In this document: positions 6,026 through 13,820 of the stretch, piece by piece
Layout: every line of letters starts with the position of its first letter
Numbering within the stretch: the stretch's first letter is position 1
Source of the DNA: Thiotrichaceae bacterium
GTDB lineage: Bacteria; Pseudomonadota; Gammaproteobacteria; Thiotrichales; Thiotrichaceae
NCBI GenBank assembly: GCA_027008665.1
Contig: JALVEA010000437.1
Coordinates: forward strand, 1-21,313
Direction of reading: 5' to 3'
DNA length: 21,313 bases
Notes under the pieces: generated by a model
Seen by the model: the letters and a program-made list of their open reading frames with translations, nothing else
Database searches by the model: none
What the model was told of the DNA's origin: nothing
Position numbers and translations under genes: made by a program

Positions 6026-7264
6026 ATGGATTACGATGTCATTATTATTGGAGCGGGTCCGGCTGGATTAAGTTTTGCTCGTTCTCTAGCCGATACAAAA
6101 CTACGCATATTGCTAGTGGAAAAATCTCCCTTAGCAATTTTAGAAAATCCACCAGAGGATGGTCGTGAAATTGCATTAACGCATTTGTCGGTCAAACTAA
6201 TGAAACAATTAGGGGCTTGGTATAGAGTGGATGCAGAATCCATTTCCCCGATTAAAACAGCGAAAGTGCTTAATGGAACCTCTAGCTATTCTCTTGATTT
6301 TACAAGGCCTTCAGAATCGCTAGAAGCATTGGGTTACCTCATTCCTAATCATTTGATTCGCAAAGCGTTCTATGATGAGGTTGCTACTTATAAAAATATT
6401 GATTTAATCACAGAAACCTCTGTGACAGACCTAGATACCAACGACACCTTTGGCAGTATCACCTTAGAAACAGGGCAAACACTGACCGCCTCTTTAATTG
6501 TCTCATCAGATAGCCGCTTTTCAGAAACACGGCGTAAAATGGGCATTAGCTCTACTATGCAGGATTTCTCAAGAACAGCGATTGTGTGTCGAATGGAACA
6601 TGAATTATCGCATCAACAAACTGCTTTTGAATGTTTTCACTACGGAAAGACAATGGCTTTATTGCCAATGACAGGCAATTTGTCCTCAGTCGTGATTACT
6701 ATTTCCAATCATAAAGCAGAAGCCATTTTAAAAATGGATGATGGGCATTTTAATCAGCAAGTGCAACAATGGTTTGGTAATCAACTCGGTAAAATAAGCC
6801 TTATTGGAAAACGTCATTCTTATCCCCTTATCGCAGTCCATGCCGATAAATTTATAGGCACTCGATACGCTGTTATTGGCGATGCATCCGTCGGTATGCA
6901 CCCTGTTACTGCACATGGCTTTAATTTAGGACTTCGAGGTGGGCATACGCTGGCAGGTGAAATCGAACAAGCCCTTTCTCGTAGGAAAGACATTGGTTCT
7001 CAAAGTGTACTGAGAAAATACGAACGCAAACATATGTATGTGACTAAATTTCTTTACCACGGTACTAATCATATCGTCAGCTTATTTACCAATGAAACAA
7101 GATCCGCTAAAATGGTGAGAGCTGCCGCTTTAAGAATTGCCAATAATTTTCCACCTATTCGGCATCTCATTACCTCCAAATTAACGGAAACAGGTAAAAC
7201 TGATTTTCTTCCACCGCTTCCATCCTTGCCTTTACCGTTTAAAAATCCATTACGCAGAACTTAA
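6026..7264 (+). CDS. ubiM: FAD-dependent ubiquinone-biosynthesis hydroxylase, UbiM-like
   Basis: A 412-residue class A flavin monooxygenase of the UbiH/UbiF/UbiI/UbiM family. The FAD-binding GxGxxG is at 9-14 (GAGPAG), the dinucleotide fold ends at LLVEKSP, and the second FAD motif GDASVGMHPVTAHGFNLG begins at Gly285. The stretch DGREIALTHLSVKLMKQLGAW and the later LGYLIPNHLIRKAFYDEV match my memory of UbiM, which hydroxylates the benzoquinone ring in ubiquinone synthesis in some proteobacteria, with a broader position choice than UbiH or UbiF. Which carbon this one modifies cannot be told from sequence. The start is supported by AGAGGGAG shortly before the ATG. It stands alone, divergent from the CbiX-like gene, and ends 9 bp from the stop of ppk2. 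Confidence 0.75.
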   Translation: MDYDVIIIGAGPAGLSFARSLADTKLRILLVEKSPLAILENPPEDGREIALTHLSVKLMKQLGAWYRVDAESISPIKTAKVLNGTSSYSLDFTRPSESLEALGYLIPNHLIRKAFYDEVATYKNIDLITETSVTDLDTNDTFGSITLETGQTLTASLIVSSDSRFSETRRKMGISSTMQDFSRTAIVCRMEHELSHQQTAFECFHYGKTMALLPMTGNLSSVVITISNHKAEAILKMDDGHFNQQVQQWFGNQLGKISLIGKRHSYPLIAVHADKFIGTRYAVIGDASVGMHPVTAHGFNLGLRGGHTLAGEIEQALSRRKDIGSQSVLRKYERKHMYVTKFLYHGTNHIVSLFTNETRSAKMVRAAALRIANNFPPIRHLITSKLTETGKTDFLPPLPSLPLPFKNPLRRT

Positions 7265-7277
7265 AGCAAGTTCCTAA
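7263..7277. repeat. AGTTCCTAA-type short repeat at a convergent junction
   Basis: AAAGCAAGTTCCTAA fills the gap between the ubiM-like and ppk2 stops and includes the ppk2 stop codon (TAG in TTAGGAACTT, minus strand). Related copies occur on both sides of hemE. Confidence 0.35.
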
Positions 7278-8293
7278 CCATGCAATTTATGAGGTGTCAT
7301 TAAATTTTCTTCCATGTGCTGAATTTCATCAATACCAGAAACAATAAACTTAGGGTCAGGGGCTAAACTTTCATCATCAATTTTCCCCTCATAATCCAGT
7401 TCGGTGAGAATATGTTTAATACAGTTAATTCGTGCTTCTTTTTTAATATCTGAGCGCACAATTGTCCAAGGTGCGAGGGTACGATTGGTTTCATTCATCA
7501 TTTGGAATTTAGCAATGCTGTATTCATTCCAGTATTTTTGTGCCAATTTATCCACGGGAGATAATTTATATTGCTTTAAAAGATTGGTTTCACGGGCTTT
7601 AAAACGTCGCTTTTGTTCTTTTTTGGAGACAGAAAAATAAAATTTAAAGAAGTGAATCCCATCTTTAACTAATAACTCCTCAAACATTGGGACTGCTTTT
7701 AAAAAACGTTTATGTTGCTCATCAGTGCAGAAATTCATTACAGGTTCAACCATTGCGCGGTTGTACCAAGAGCGGTCAAAAATAACAATTTCTCCAGCAG
7801 AAGGGAGATGTTGAATATAACGTTGAAAATACCATTGCGTACTTTCCTGATCATTGGGTTTTTCCAATGCAACCACACGCACACCACGCGCATTCATTCG
7901 GGAAATAATACGCTTAATCGTGCCGCCTTTTCCTGCGGCATCACGTCCTTCAAACAGCATTGCAATTCGTAGACCTTTCTCTTTCACGGTGAGTTGAAGT
8001 TTCATTAATTCAATCTGCAAACGGGCTAACTCTGCCTCGTATTGAAGGTGTTTTTTCTTGATATAGATAGGCACTCGATTAGCACTTTTTTTCTTATTAC
8101 GATTACGATGTGCAATTCCTTCACTTAATTTTACTTTGGATGCTTTTGTTTCTTCTTCTGTAGGCTTTTCTTTAGTTTTTACCTCTGAATCCGTTGCAAT
8201 ATCCGTTTTTATAGCATCGTCATTTTTTACCTCAGTATTCGTTGCTTGTATTGGAGTCATCGCCTGATCGGTACTGTTTTCATTTTTGTTCAT
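7274..8293 (-). CDS. ppk2: Polyphosphate kinase 2 (PPK2 family)
   Basis: A 339-residue cytoplasmic kinase. Walker A is EGRDAAGKGG (115-124), Walker B is DRSWYNR (173-179), and the lid is basic (KKEQKRRFKAR, about 214-224). The sequence through YWNEYSIAKFQMMNETN and APWTIVRSDIKKEAR is typical of PPK2, which transfers phosphate between polyphosphate and nucleoside mono- or diphosphates. The single kinase domain and motif set suit the class I (ADP/GDP-phosphorylating) type, but class is inferred. Residues 1-55 form an acidic, Thr/Lys/Glu-rich, probably disordered tail, followed by a basic patch (HRNRNKKKSANR); the core begins near residue 70. The start has an AGGA site about 9 nt upstream. It converges on ubiM with a 9-bp gap. 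Confidence 0.9.
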   Translation of the reverse strand: MNKNENSTDQAMTPIQATNTEVKNDDAIKTDIATDSEVKTKEKPTEEETKASKVKLSEGIAHRNRNKKKSANRVPIYIKKKHLQYEAELARLQIELMKLQLTVKEKGLRIAMLFEGRDAAGKGGTIKRIISRMNARGVRVVALEKPNDQESTQWYFQRYIQHLPSAGEIVIFDRSWYNRAMVEPVMNFCTDEQHKRFLKAVPMFEELLVKDGIHFFKFYFSVSKKEQKRRFKARETNLLKQYKLSPVDKLAQKYWNEYSIAKFQMMNETNRTLAPWTIVRSDIKKEARINCIKHILTELDYEGKIDDESLAPDPKFIVSGIDEIQHMEENLMTPHKLHG

Positions 8294-8481
8294 AAAGATA
8301 ATCCTGTTTTGTTGAATGGCTAATTACACTATTATTTATAGGTCTTAATCAAGTCTATGAATTAAAAACACAAAAATAACTATTAATCTCGTTTATCTGA
8401 AAGGATAATGAAGCACTCAATGGTGCTTAAATTCCATCTTAAGATAGCTTCCTATACGATAATTTTTTAGTGAATAAGTGA
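8294..8481. other. Divergent spacer between ppk2 and the transglycosylase gene
   Basis: 188 bp with no gene. It holds a perfect 6-bp hairpin, AAGCAC (8411-8416) and GTGCTT (8423-8428), and the palindrome ATCTTAAGAT (8437-8446). It must carry promoters in both directions, but no clear -35/-10 pair is visible. Confidence 0.4.
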
Positions 8482-9303
8482 ATGATAAAAATCAATCTTA
8501 ACCGTTTATTTTTTTTTCTAATGCTGTGTTTTTTATTTAATACATCATTTGCAAAGTCCTCTGATTGGGATTTTTTGATTCCCGATAAGCTGCAAAAAAA
8601 TACACGCACACATTATCTCGAACGTTTGGATATAGTATTTGCTTATTTCCTAAAAAAGTCCTTAAGGGGTAAAGGGAAAAAAGATTTTTTCACGGTTGTA
8701 AAGCGTGTAAAAAAGCGTATTTTTTGGAAGCTAGATAAGAATAAAAAAAATGTTTTTGTTGATGCTTATCAGCGTTCTTATCCAAGCGTTAAAAAGTACA
8801 AACTTCCTGCAAAAGTACCCGCATTTATTTTATTGATTCCTTATATTGAATCATTATGGCATCCTAAAGCAGGCAGACCCTCTAAGGATTACGGTTATTG
8901 GCAACTGATCCCCTCGATTGTTAAAGAGATTAAAAAATTACCAACTACCCCTGCATATTTAAAGAAAAAAGGAATCAATACCCTACGTTCAAATCATAAA
9001 TTAAGCACTGCGGTTGCTTTGATTCATTTGCAACGCTATTACTTTTATTTTCATAGCAAGGCTAAATTTAATAAAACCGATGCATGGTTGTTTAGCATAG
9101 TTTCCTATAATTGGGGCGTAGGCAATGTAAAACGTATGCTGATTAAAATGAAGAAAAAGAAGATACGCTTGAATTTTTCAAATTTCTATCATCATCTCTA
9201 TCATCGTTATAAGCGCAAGAAAACAACGCGCTCCTTACGCTCTGCGGTTGAATATTTGCCTCATCTTTGGAATATTTTGCAGGTTATTCGACAACAACAT
9301 TGA
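8482..9303 (+). CDS. Exported SLT-type lytic transglycosylase
   Basis: A 273-residue protein with a signal peptide (MIKINLNRLFFFLMLCF, cut near SFA). The goose-lysozyme-like SLT domain follows from about residue 110: catalytic Glu123 in IPYIESLWHPKA, then YGYWQLIP (137-144) in place of the commoner 'GLMQI', and SYNWGVGNV (208-216) as the 'AYNxGxGNV' motif. The order matches MltF/MltD-like enzymes that cleave murein with 1,6-anhydro product. The protein is strongly basic with many Lys runs and has no LysM domain or lipobox in view. The N-terminal 30-105 region is helical and not assigned. The ribosome site is weak. It is 42 bp upstream of uvrB on the same strand and may be co-transcribed. Confidence 0.8.
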   Translation: MIKINLNRLFFFLMLCFLFNTSFAKSSDWDFLIPDKLQKNTRTHYLERLDIVFAYFLKKSLRGKGKKDFFTVVKRVKKRIFWKLDKNKKNVFVDAYQRSYPSVKKYKLPAKVPAFILLIPYIESLWHPKAGRPSKDYGYWQLIPSIVKEIKKLPTTPAYLKKKGINTLRSNHKLSTAVALIHLQRYYFYFHSKAKFNKTDAWLFSIVSYNWGVGNVKRMLIKMKKKKIRLNFSNFYHHLYHRYKRKKTTRSLRSAVEYLPHLWNILQVIRQQH

Positions 9304-9345
9304 AGTATAGACTTCCATAAAAATTTTAAAAGAGCGAATCAATCC

Positions 9346-11355
9346 ATGACAACACGCTTTCAATTGGAAACCAAATTTCAGCCAGCAGGTGATCAACCGA
9401 CGGCGATTAAATCCTTAGTTGAGGGGCTAAACGATGGTTTAATGCATCAAACATTATTGGGGGTAACAGGCTCAGGTAAGACATTTACGATTGCCAATAT
9501 TATCGCACAGACGCAACGTCCAACGATTATTATGGCGCATAATAAAACACTCGCTGCACAGCTTTATGGGGAGATGAAGGCGTTTTTTCCGCATAATTCG
9601 GTGGAATATTTTGTTTCTTATTATGACTATTATCAGCCTGAGGCTTATGTGCCTGCGTCAGGGGTTTATATTGAAAAAGATGCTTCTATTAATGAGCATA
9701 TAGAACAAATGCGTCTTTCGGCAACCAAGGCATTAATGGAAAGCCCAAATACCATTATTATCGCCACTGTTTCGGCTATTTATGGCTTGGGTGATCCTAA
9801 GTCTTATCTAAAAATGATGTTACATTTAGATCGAGGAGAAATAATTGATCAGCGTGATATTTTACGTCGCTTAACCGAATTGCAATACAAGCGTAATGAT
9901 ATTGATTTATCACGCGGAACATACCGTGTCAGAGGTGAAGTGATTGATATACACCCTGCTGATTCAGATCAAGAAGCGGTACGAATTGAATTATTTGATG
10001 GCGAAGTTGAACAACTTAGCTATTTTGATCCACTCACGGGTGAAATTTTGCGTCGCGTTCCGCGTCTTACCGTTTATCCTAAAACACATTATGTTACTCC
10101 ACGTCAGGTAATGTTAGATGCGGTGGAGAGTATTAAAATAGAGCTAAAACAGCGTTTAGAACAGCTTCACGATGAAAATCGTTTAGTGGAGGCGCAACGC
10201 CTAAAAGAGCGCACTCAATATGATATTGAAATGATAATGGAAGTGGGTTATTGCTCTGGGATAGAAAACTACTCACGCTATCTTTCGGGGCGAGCTGTTG
10301 GTGCGCCACCACCTTGTTTATTTGATTATCTGCCAGCGGGAGCATTGGTGGTGATTGATGAATCCCATGTCACTGTGCCACAGATTGGTGCAATGTATAA
10401 AGGTGATTTTTCACGCAAAACGAATTTAGTGGAATACGGTTTTCGCTTACCCTCTGCATTAGATAATCGCCCACTACGCTTTGATGAGTTTGAGAAAATC
10501 ATCCCGCAAGTGATTCATGTTTCTGCAACACCGGGAAATTATGAAACAGAGCATTGCGATAATATTGCAGAACAAATTGTACGCCCAACGGGGTTGCTTG
10601 ATCCAGAGGTGGAGATTCGTCCGATTGCTTCACAAGTTGATGATGTGATGTCAGAGATTAATTTACGTGTTGCAAAAAACGAGCGCGTCTTAATTACCAC
10701 ATTGACTAAACGTATGGCAGAAGATCTCACCGATTATCTAATGGAACATGATATTCGCTGCCGCTATTTGCATTCTGATATTGATACCGTTGAGCGGGTG
10801 GAAATTATCCGTGATTTACGTTTAGGAGAATTTGATGCCTTAATTGGGATTAATTTATTGCGAGAGGGGTTGGATATGCCCGAAGTCTCATTAGTTGCTA
10901 TTCTCGATGCAGACAAAGAAGGCTTTTTGCGTTCAGAACGCTCATTGATTCAAACCATTGGACGTGCCGCTAGAAATGCACAAGGAAAAGCCATTCTGTA
11001 TGCCGATAAAATCACCCGTTCAATGCAAGCAGCACTCGATGAAACAGAACGCCGTCGTGCCAAGCAAATAATGCATAATAAAAAGCACAATATAACCCCT
11101 ACCAGCATCAATAAAAAAGTCACCGATATTCTTGAAGGAGCTTATGGTAGCTCCGTTAAAAGCAATAAACGTAAAACTATTAAAGTTGCCGACACAAAAG
11201 CAGACTACAACAATATGAACCCTGCCGATCTGCTTAAAGAAATTAATAAACTAGAAAAAACAATGCTACAACACGCCAAAGATCTAGAATTTGAAGCAGC
11301 CGCGAAAATAAGGGATCAGATAAGCGAATTACGTGAGACAATGTTTCTTTCTTAG
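9346..11355 (+). CDS. uvrB: UvrABC excision nuclease subunit B
   Basis: A full-length UvrB of 669 residues (usual length about 670). It loads on UvrA-found DNA damage, verifies it and recruits UvrC for incision. Walker A is TGSGKT (41-46), the damage-probing beta-hairpin region contains YYDYYQPEAYVP, Walker B is VVIDESH (335-341), and helicase motif VI is QTIGRAARN. The C-terminal UVR motif (KLEKTMLQHAKDLEFEAAA, about residues 630-650) that binds UvrC is intact. I see no LexA box upstream in the 42-bp gap, so SOS control, if any, would act further up. It converges on bamE with 3 bp between stops. Confidence 0.97.
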   Translation: MTTRFQLETKFQPAGDQPTAIKSLVEGLNDGLMHQTLLGVTGSGKTFTIANIIAQTQRPTIIMAHNKTLAAQLYGEMKAFFPHNSVEYFVSYYDYYQPEAYVPASGVYIEKDASINEHIEQMRLSATKALMESPNTIIIATVSAIYGLGDPKSYLKMMLHLDRGEIIDQRDILRRLTELQYKRNDIDLSRGTYRVRGEVIDIHPADSDQEAVRIELFDGEVEQLSYFDPLTGEILRRVPRLTVYPKTHYVTPRQVMLDAVESIKIELKQRLEQLHDENRLVEAQRLKERTQYDIEMIMEVGYCSGIENYSRYLSGRAVGAPPPCLFDYLPAGALVVIDESHVTVPQIGAMYKGDFSRKTNLVEYGFRLPSALDNRPLRFDEFEKIIPQVIHVSATPGNYETEHCDNIAEQIVRPTGLLDPEVEIRPIASQVDDVMSEINLRVAKNERVLITTLTKRMAEDLTDYLMEHDIRCRYLHSDIDTVERVEIIRDLRLGEFDALIGINLLREGLDMPEVSLVAILDADKEGFLRSERSLIQTIGRAARNAQGKAILYADKITRSMQAALDETERRRAKQIMHNKKHNITPTSINKKVTDILEGAYGSSVKSNKRKTIKVADTKADYNNMNPADLLKEINKLEKTMLQHAKDLEFEAAAKIRDQISELRETMFLS

Positions 11356-11358
11356 GCA

Positions 11359-11673
11359 TCAGTTAGAAACATTAAGCAGTTGATCATTTTGAAAAATTAA
11401 AGTGATATTTTGAGGTTTATTATTATTCTCGTCTTGCTTGTTTTGATAAAAAACGTAATCCCAACGGTTGCTATTAAAGTTATCTTGCATTAATGGTGTA
11501 CCTAATAAGGATTGAACCTGTCGCTTTGTCATTCCTTTTTGCAATTTTGAGATTGATTTTTGAGTGATAAGATTGCCCTGTTGTACCTCCAATTTATAAC
11601 TAGAACAAGCACTCAGAAGTAGCGCACAACTAAGCAGTATAATTTTTGTTATGTGAGTTTTATAATTCATCAT
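11359..11673 (-). CDS. bamE: Outer membrane assembly lipoprotein BamE
   Basis: A 104-residue lipoprotein (from ATG at 11673; ATG at 11670 is equally likely, and an upstream TTG at 11685 is in frame). The signal peptide ends in the lipobox LSAC, so the mature protein starts at Cys and is lipidated. The BamE/SmpA signature is clear: SISKLQKGMTKRQVQSLLGTP, followed by NRWDYVFYQN. BamE is an accessory of the BAM complex that folds beta-barrels in the outer membrane. The length matches the family (about 110). No good Shine-Dalgarno sequence is seen. It is divergent from rpsU and convergent with uvrB. Confidence 0.9.
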   Translation of the reverse strand: MMNYKTHITKIILLSCALLLSACSSYKLEVQQGNLITQKSISKLQKGMTKRQVQSLLGTPLMQDNFNSNRWDYVFYQNKQDENNNKPQNITLIFQNDQLLNVSN

Positions 11674-11796
11674 CAAAGTATACAACAGCCAATAAACAGG
11701 TTTGAAATTTTATCTGAATGCATAGCTTAACATTAATTGCACTCTAATTTACTATTTAGCAAAAACTAATGCCTTTTATTTTCTATTTTAGAAAGG

Positions 11797-11802
11797 TATA
11801 AT
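11797..11802 (+). promoter_or_regulatory. Probable sigma-70 -10 box for rpsU
   Basis: A perfect TATAAT within GGTATAATGC lies 40 nt before the rpsU ATG. The -35 region at the right spacing (about 11774-11779, TTTTAT) is poor. The position suits a short leader for rpsU. Confidence 0.55.
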
Positions 11803-11842
11803 GCACGGTTTACTTAAAAATTATTATTGAGATTATAAAGAT

Positions 11843-12058
11843 ATGCCAAGTGTGAAAGTTAGAGACAACGAGCCTTTTGAAATTGCATTACGTCGTTTTA
11901 AACGTACCTGTGAAAAAGCGGGTATTGTTGCAGAAGTTCGTAGTCGTGAATTTTATGAAAAGCCAACATCTGTACGTAAAAGAGAGAAAGCAGCGGCTGT
12001 TAAGCGTAATCTTAAAAATTTAAAGCGTGAAATTAATCGTCGCGTGCGTATGTATTAA
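11843..12058 (+). CDS. rpsU: 30S ribosomal protein S21
   Basis: 71 residues, the usual length. The sequence runs MPSVKVRDNEPFEIALRRFK, then CEKAGIVAEVRSREFYEKP, with the highly basic helical tail ending RRVRMY, as in gammaproteobacterial S21. S21 sits on the 30S platform near the anti-Shine-Dalgarno end and aids initiation. It is followed after 17 bp by the yqeY-like gene, matching the common rpsU-yqeY pairing; dnaG is not within this window. The own ribosome site is weak. Confidence 0.97.
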   Translation: MPSVKVRDNEPFEIALRRFKRTCEKAGIVAEVRSREFYEKPTSVRKREKAAAVKRNLKNLKREINRRVRMY

Positions 12059-12075
12059 TAGGTAAATCCCTAATT

Positions 12076-12525
12076 ATGTCGGATCTAAAACAACGTATTC
12101 TTGAAGATATGAAGTCCGCAATGCGTAGTAAAGAAAAATTACGCTTATTGACGATACGTACTATGCTAGCGGCTATCAAACAACAAGAAGTTGATACACG
12201 AAAAGAATTAGATGATACTGCTATTTTGCTGATTTTGGATAAAATGTGTAAACAACGCAGAGAATCAATTTCACAGTTCAAAAAAGCAGATCGTAACGAT
12301 CTTGTAGAGCAAGAAGAAGCGGAGCTAGAAGTGATTCAAGTCTATCTTCCTGAGCCGTTATCTAATGATGAGTTGCAAGCGCTAGTTGCAGAGGCAATGA
12401 CCGAAACGGGTGCAAGTTCTATGCGTGATATGGGAAAGGTAATGTCATTTATTAAACCCAAAGCACAAGGTAGGGCTGATATGGGTAAAATAAGTGCTAT
12501 AATCAAAGCGCAATTATCGTCTTAA
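12076..12525 (+). CDS. GatB/YqeY domain-containing protein
   Basis: 149 residues, the usual length for YqeY. Recognisable parts are SDLKQRILEDMKSAMRSKEK, LRLLTIRTMLAAIKQQEVD, the central KQRRESISQFKKADRNDLV, the conserved EEAELEVIQVYLPEPLS, and the C-terminal MRDMGKVMSFIKPKAQGRAD. YqeY is a helical protein whose C-terminal domain resembles the tRNA-binding tail of the GatB amidotransferase subunit; its own role is not settled. It is co-transcribed with rpsU and closed by a strong terminator about 45 bp downstream. Confidence 0.93.
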   Translation: MSDLKQRILEDMKSAMRSKEKLRLLTIRTMLAAIKQQEVDTRKELDDTAILLILDKMCKQRRESISQFKKADRNDLVEQEEAELEVIQVYLPEPLSNDELQALVAEAMTETGASSMRDMGKVMSFIKPKAQGRADMGKISAIIKAQLSS

Positions 12526-12570
12526 AGGAATGTACCTATTATTTATTTTATTTAAAAAGTAGCTTTCTTA

Positions 12571-12605
12571 AAATGCCGAGACTTTGTCTCGGCATTTGTG
12601 TTTTT
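12571..12605 (+). terminator. Rho-independent terminator of rpsU-yqeY
   Basis: A perfect 12-bp stem (AAATGCCGAGAC at 12571-12582, GTCTCGGCATTT at 12586-12597) with a TTT loop, followed by GTG and five T. The A and T ends of the arms make it usable from either strand. Confidence 0.9.
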
Positions 12606-12622
12606 AAAGGGGAGTTCCTAAA
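12606..12622. repeat. 17-bp direct repeat, copy 1 (upstream of hemE)
   Basis: AAAGGGGAGTTCCTAAA directly after the terminator. The same two halves, AAAGGGGAGTT and CCTAAA, recur just after hemE with 12 bp inserted between them. Confidence 0.45.
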
Positions 12623-12716
12623 CAGAAAAAAGCAGTAAAATTAAATTCCGCAATGAATTAAAAGGAATTATTAATGTCATAATTTATACTAATGACAAAA
12701 ATTGGGGTATACACCT

Positions 12717-13775
12717 ATGGTAGAGCTTAAAAATGATCGTTTTCTTCGCGCATTACTCAAAAAACCTGTTGATACAACGCCTGTCTGGATTATGCGGCAA
12801 GCGGGTCGCTATCTTCCTGAATATCGCGCCACGCGCGCAAAAGCAGGAAGCTTTATGGATTTATGCAAAAATGCTGACTTAGCAAGTGAAGTGACTTTGC
12901 AACCTTTGGAGCGTTTTGATCTAGATGCAGCTATTTTATTTTCTGATATTCTAACTATACCCGATGCAATGGGTTTAGGTTTATATTTTGCTGAAGGAGA
13001 AGGTCCACGTTTTAAGAAGGTCATTACTAACCGTCGTGATGTTAATGCTATTAGCATCCCAGATCCTGAGATGGAACTAGGGTATGTGATGAATGCGGTG
13101 CGAACGATTCGCAGTGATCTAAACGGTCGTGTTCCACTGATAGGCTTCTCAGGTAGTCCTTGGACGCTTGCTACTTATATGGTGGAAGGTGGCTCAAGTA
13201 AAGATTTTGGTCGTGTCAAAGGTATGATGTACGATGATCCTATTGCTATGCATTTATTACTTGAAAAATTAGCAGAAAGTGTCACTTCCTACTTAAATGC
13301 ACAAATAGTAGCAGGTGCTCAGGCGGTGATGATCTTTGATACTTGGGGCGGTTTATTGACCCCGAAAACTTACAAAGAATTCTCTCTTAACTATATGCAA
13401 CGTATTATTGATGGATTACAACGTGAAGCCGATGGGCGCGAAGTGCCTGTTACCTTATTCACCAAAGGGGGAGGACAATGGTTAGAAACAATGGCCAAAA
13501 CAGGTTGTACTGCATTAGGTTTGGACTGGACTATTAATATCGCTGATGCTAAAGCCCGTGTTGGTGATCAAGTTGCCTTGCAGGGCAATATGGATCCCTG
13601 TGTTTTATATGGTTCAGCGGATACCATTCGCCAACAAGTGAGTCAAATAATTGCTGATTTTAATGGCAATACGGGACATATCTTTAATTTAGGGCATGGT
13701 ATTCATCAACATATTAATCCTGATAATGTCAAAGTGCTGGTTGATGCCGTTCATGAGTTTGGTCAGGAGAATTAA
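12717..13775 (+). CDS. hemE: Uroporphyrinogen decarboxylase
   Basis: 352 residues from ATG 12717 (a TTG at 12702 is in frame but adds five unlikely residues; E. coli HemE has 354). It decarboxylates the four acetate side chains of uroporphyrinogen III to give coproporphyrinogen III, a haem-pathway step in the cytosol. Both family signatures are present: PVWIMRQAGRYLPEYR near the N-terminus and GFSGSPWTLATYMVEGG in the middle. Later motifs include IFDTWGGLLTP, LGLDWT and FNLGHGIHQHINPDNV. It stands alone between the yqeY terminator and the convergent mrcA. The ribosome site (GGGG about 10 nt upstream) is poor. A TATACT at 12685-12690 could be a -10 box but lacks a -35. Confidence 0.97.
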   Translation: MVELKNDRFLRALLKKPVDTTPVWIMRQAGRYLPEYRATRAKAGSFMDLCKNADLASEVTLQPLERFDLDAAILFSDILTIPDAMGLGLYFAEGEGPRFKKVITNRRDVNAISIPDPEMELGYVMNAVRTIRSDLNGRVPLIGFSGSPWTLATYMVEGGSSKDFGRVKGMMYDDPIAMHLLLEKLAESVTSYLNAQIVAGAQAVMIFDTWGGLLTPKTYKEFSLNYMQRIIDGLQREADGREVPVTLFTKGGGQWLETMAKTGCTALGLDWTINIADAKARVGDQVALQGNMDPCVLYGSADTIRQQVSQIIADFNGNTGHIFNLGHGIHQHINPDNVKVLVDAVHEFGQEN

Positions 13776-13785
13776 TAATAAGCTA

Positions 13786-13820
13786 AAAGGGGAGTTATTA
13801 AGGAAGTTCCTAAAATAACT
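13786..13820. repeat. Direct repeat copy 2 with imperfect palindrome, hemE-mrcA junction
   Basis: AAAGGGGAGTT (13786-13796) and CCTAAA (13809-13814) match copy 1 exactly but are split by ATTAAGGAAGTT. The insert makes the palindrome AGGAAGTTCCT (13801-13811), flanked by AGTTATT (13793-13799) and AATAACT (13814-13820), so the RNA could form an interrupted hairpin across the 34-bp convergent gap. The mrcA stop codon lies inside it. No T tract follows on the plus strand. Confidence 0.5.
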
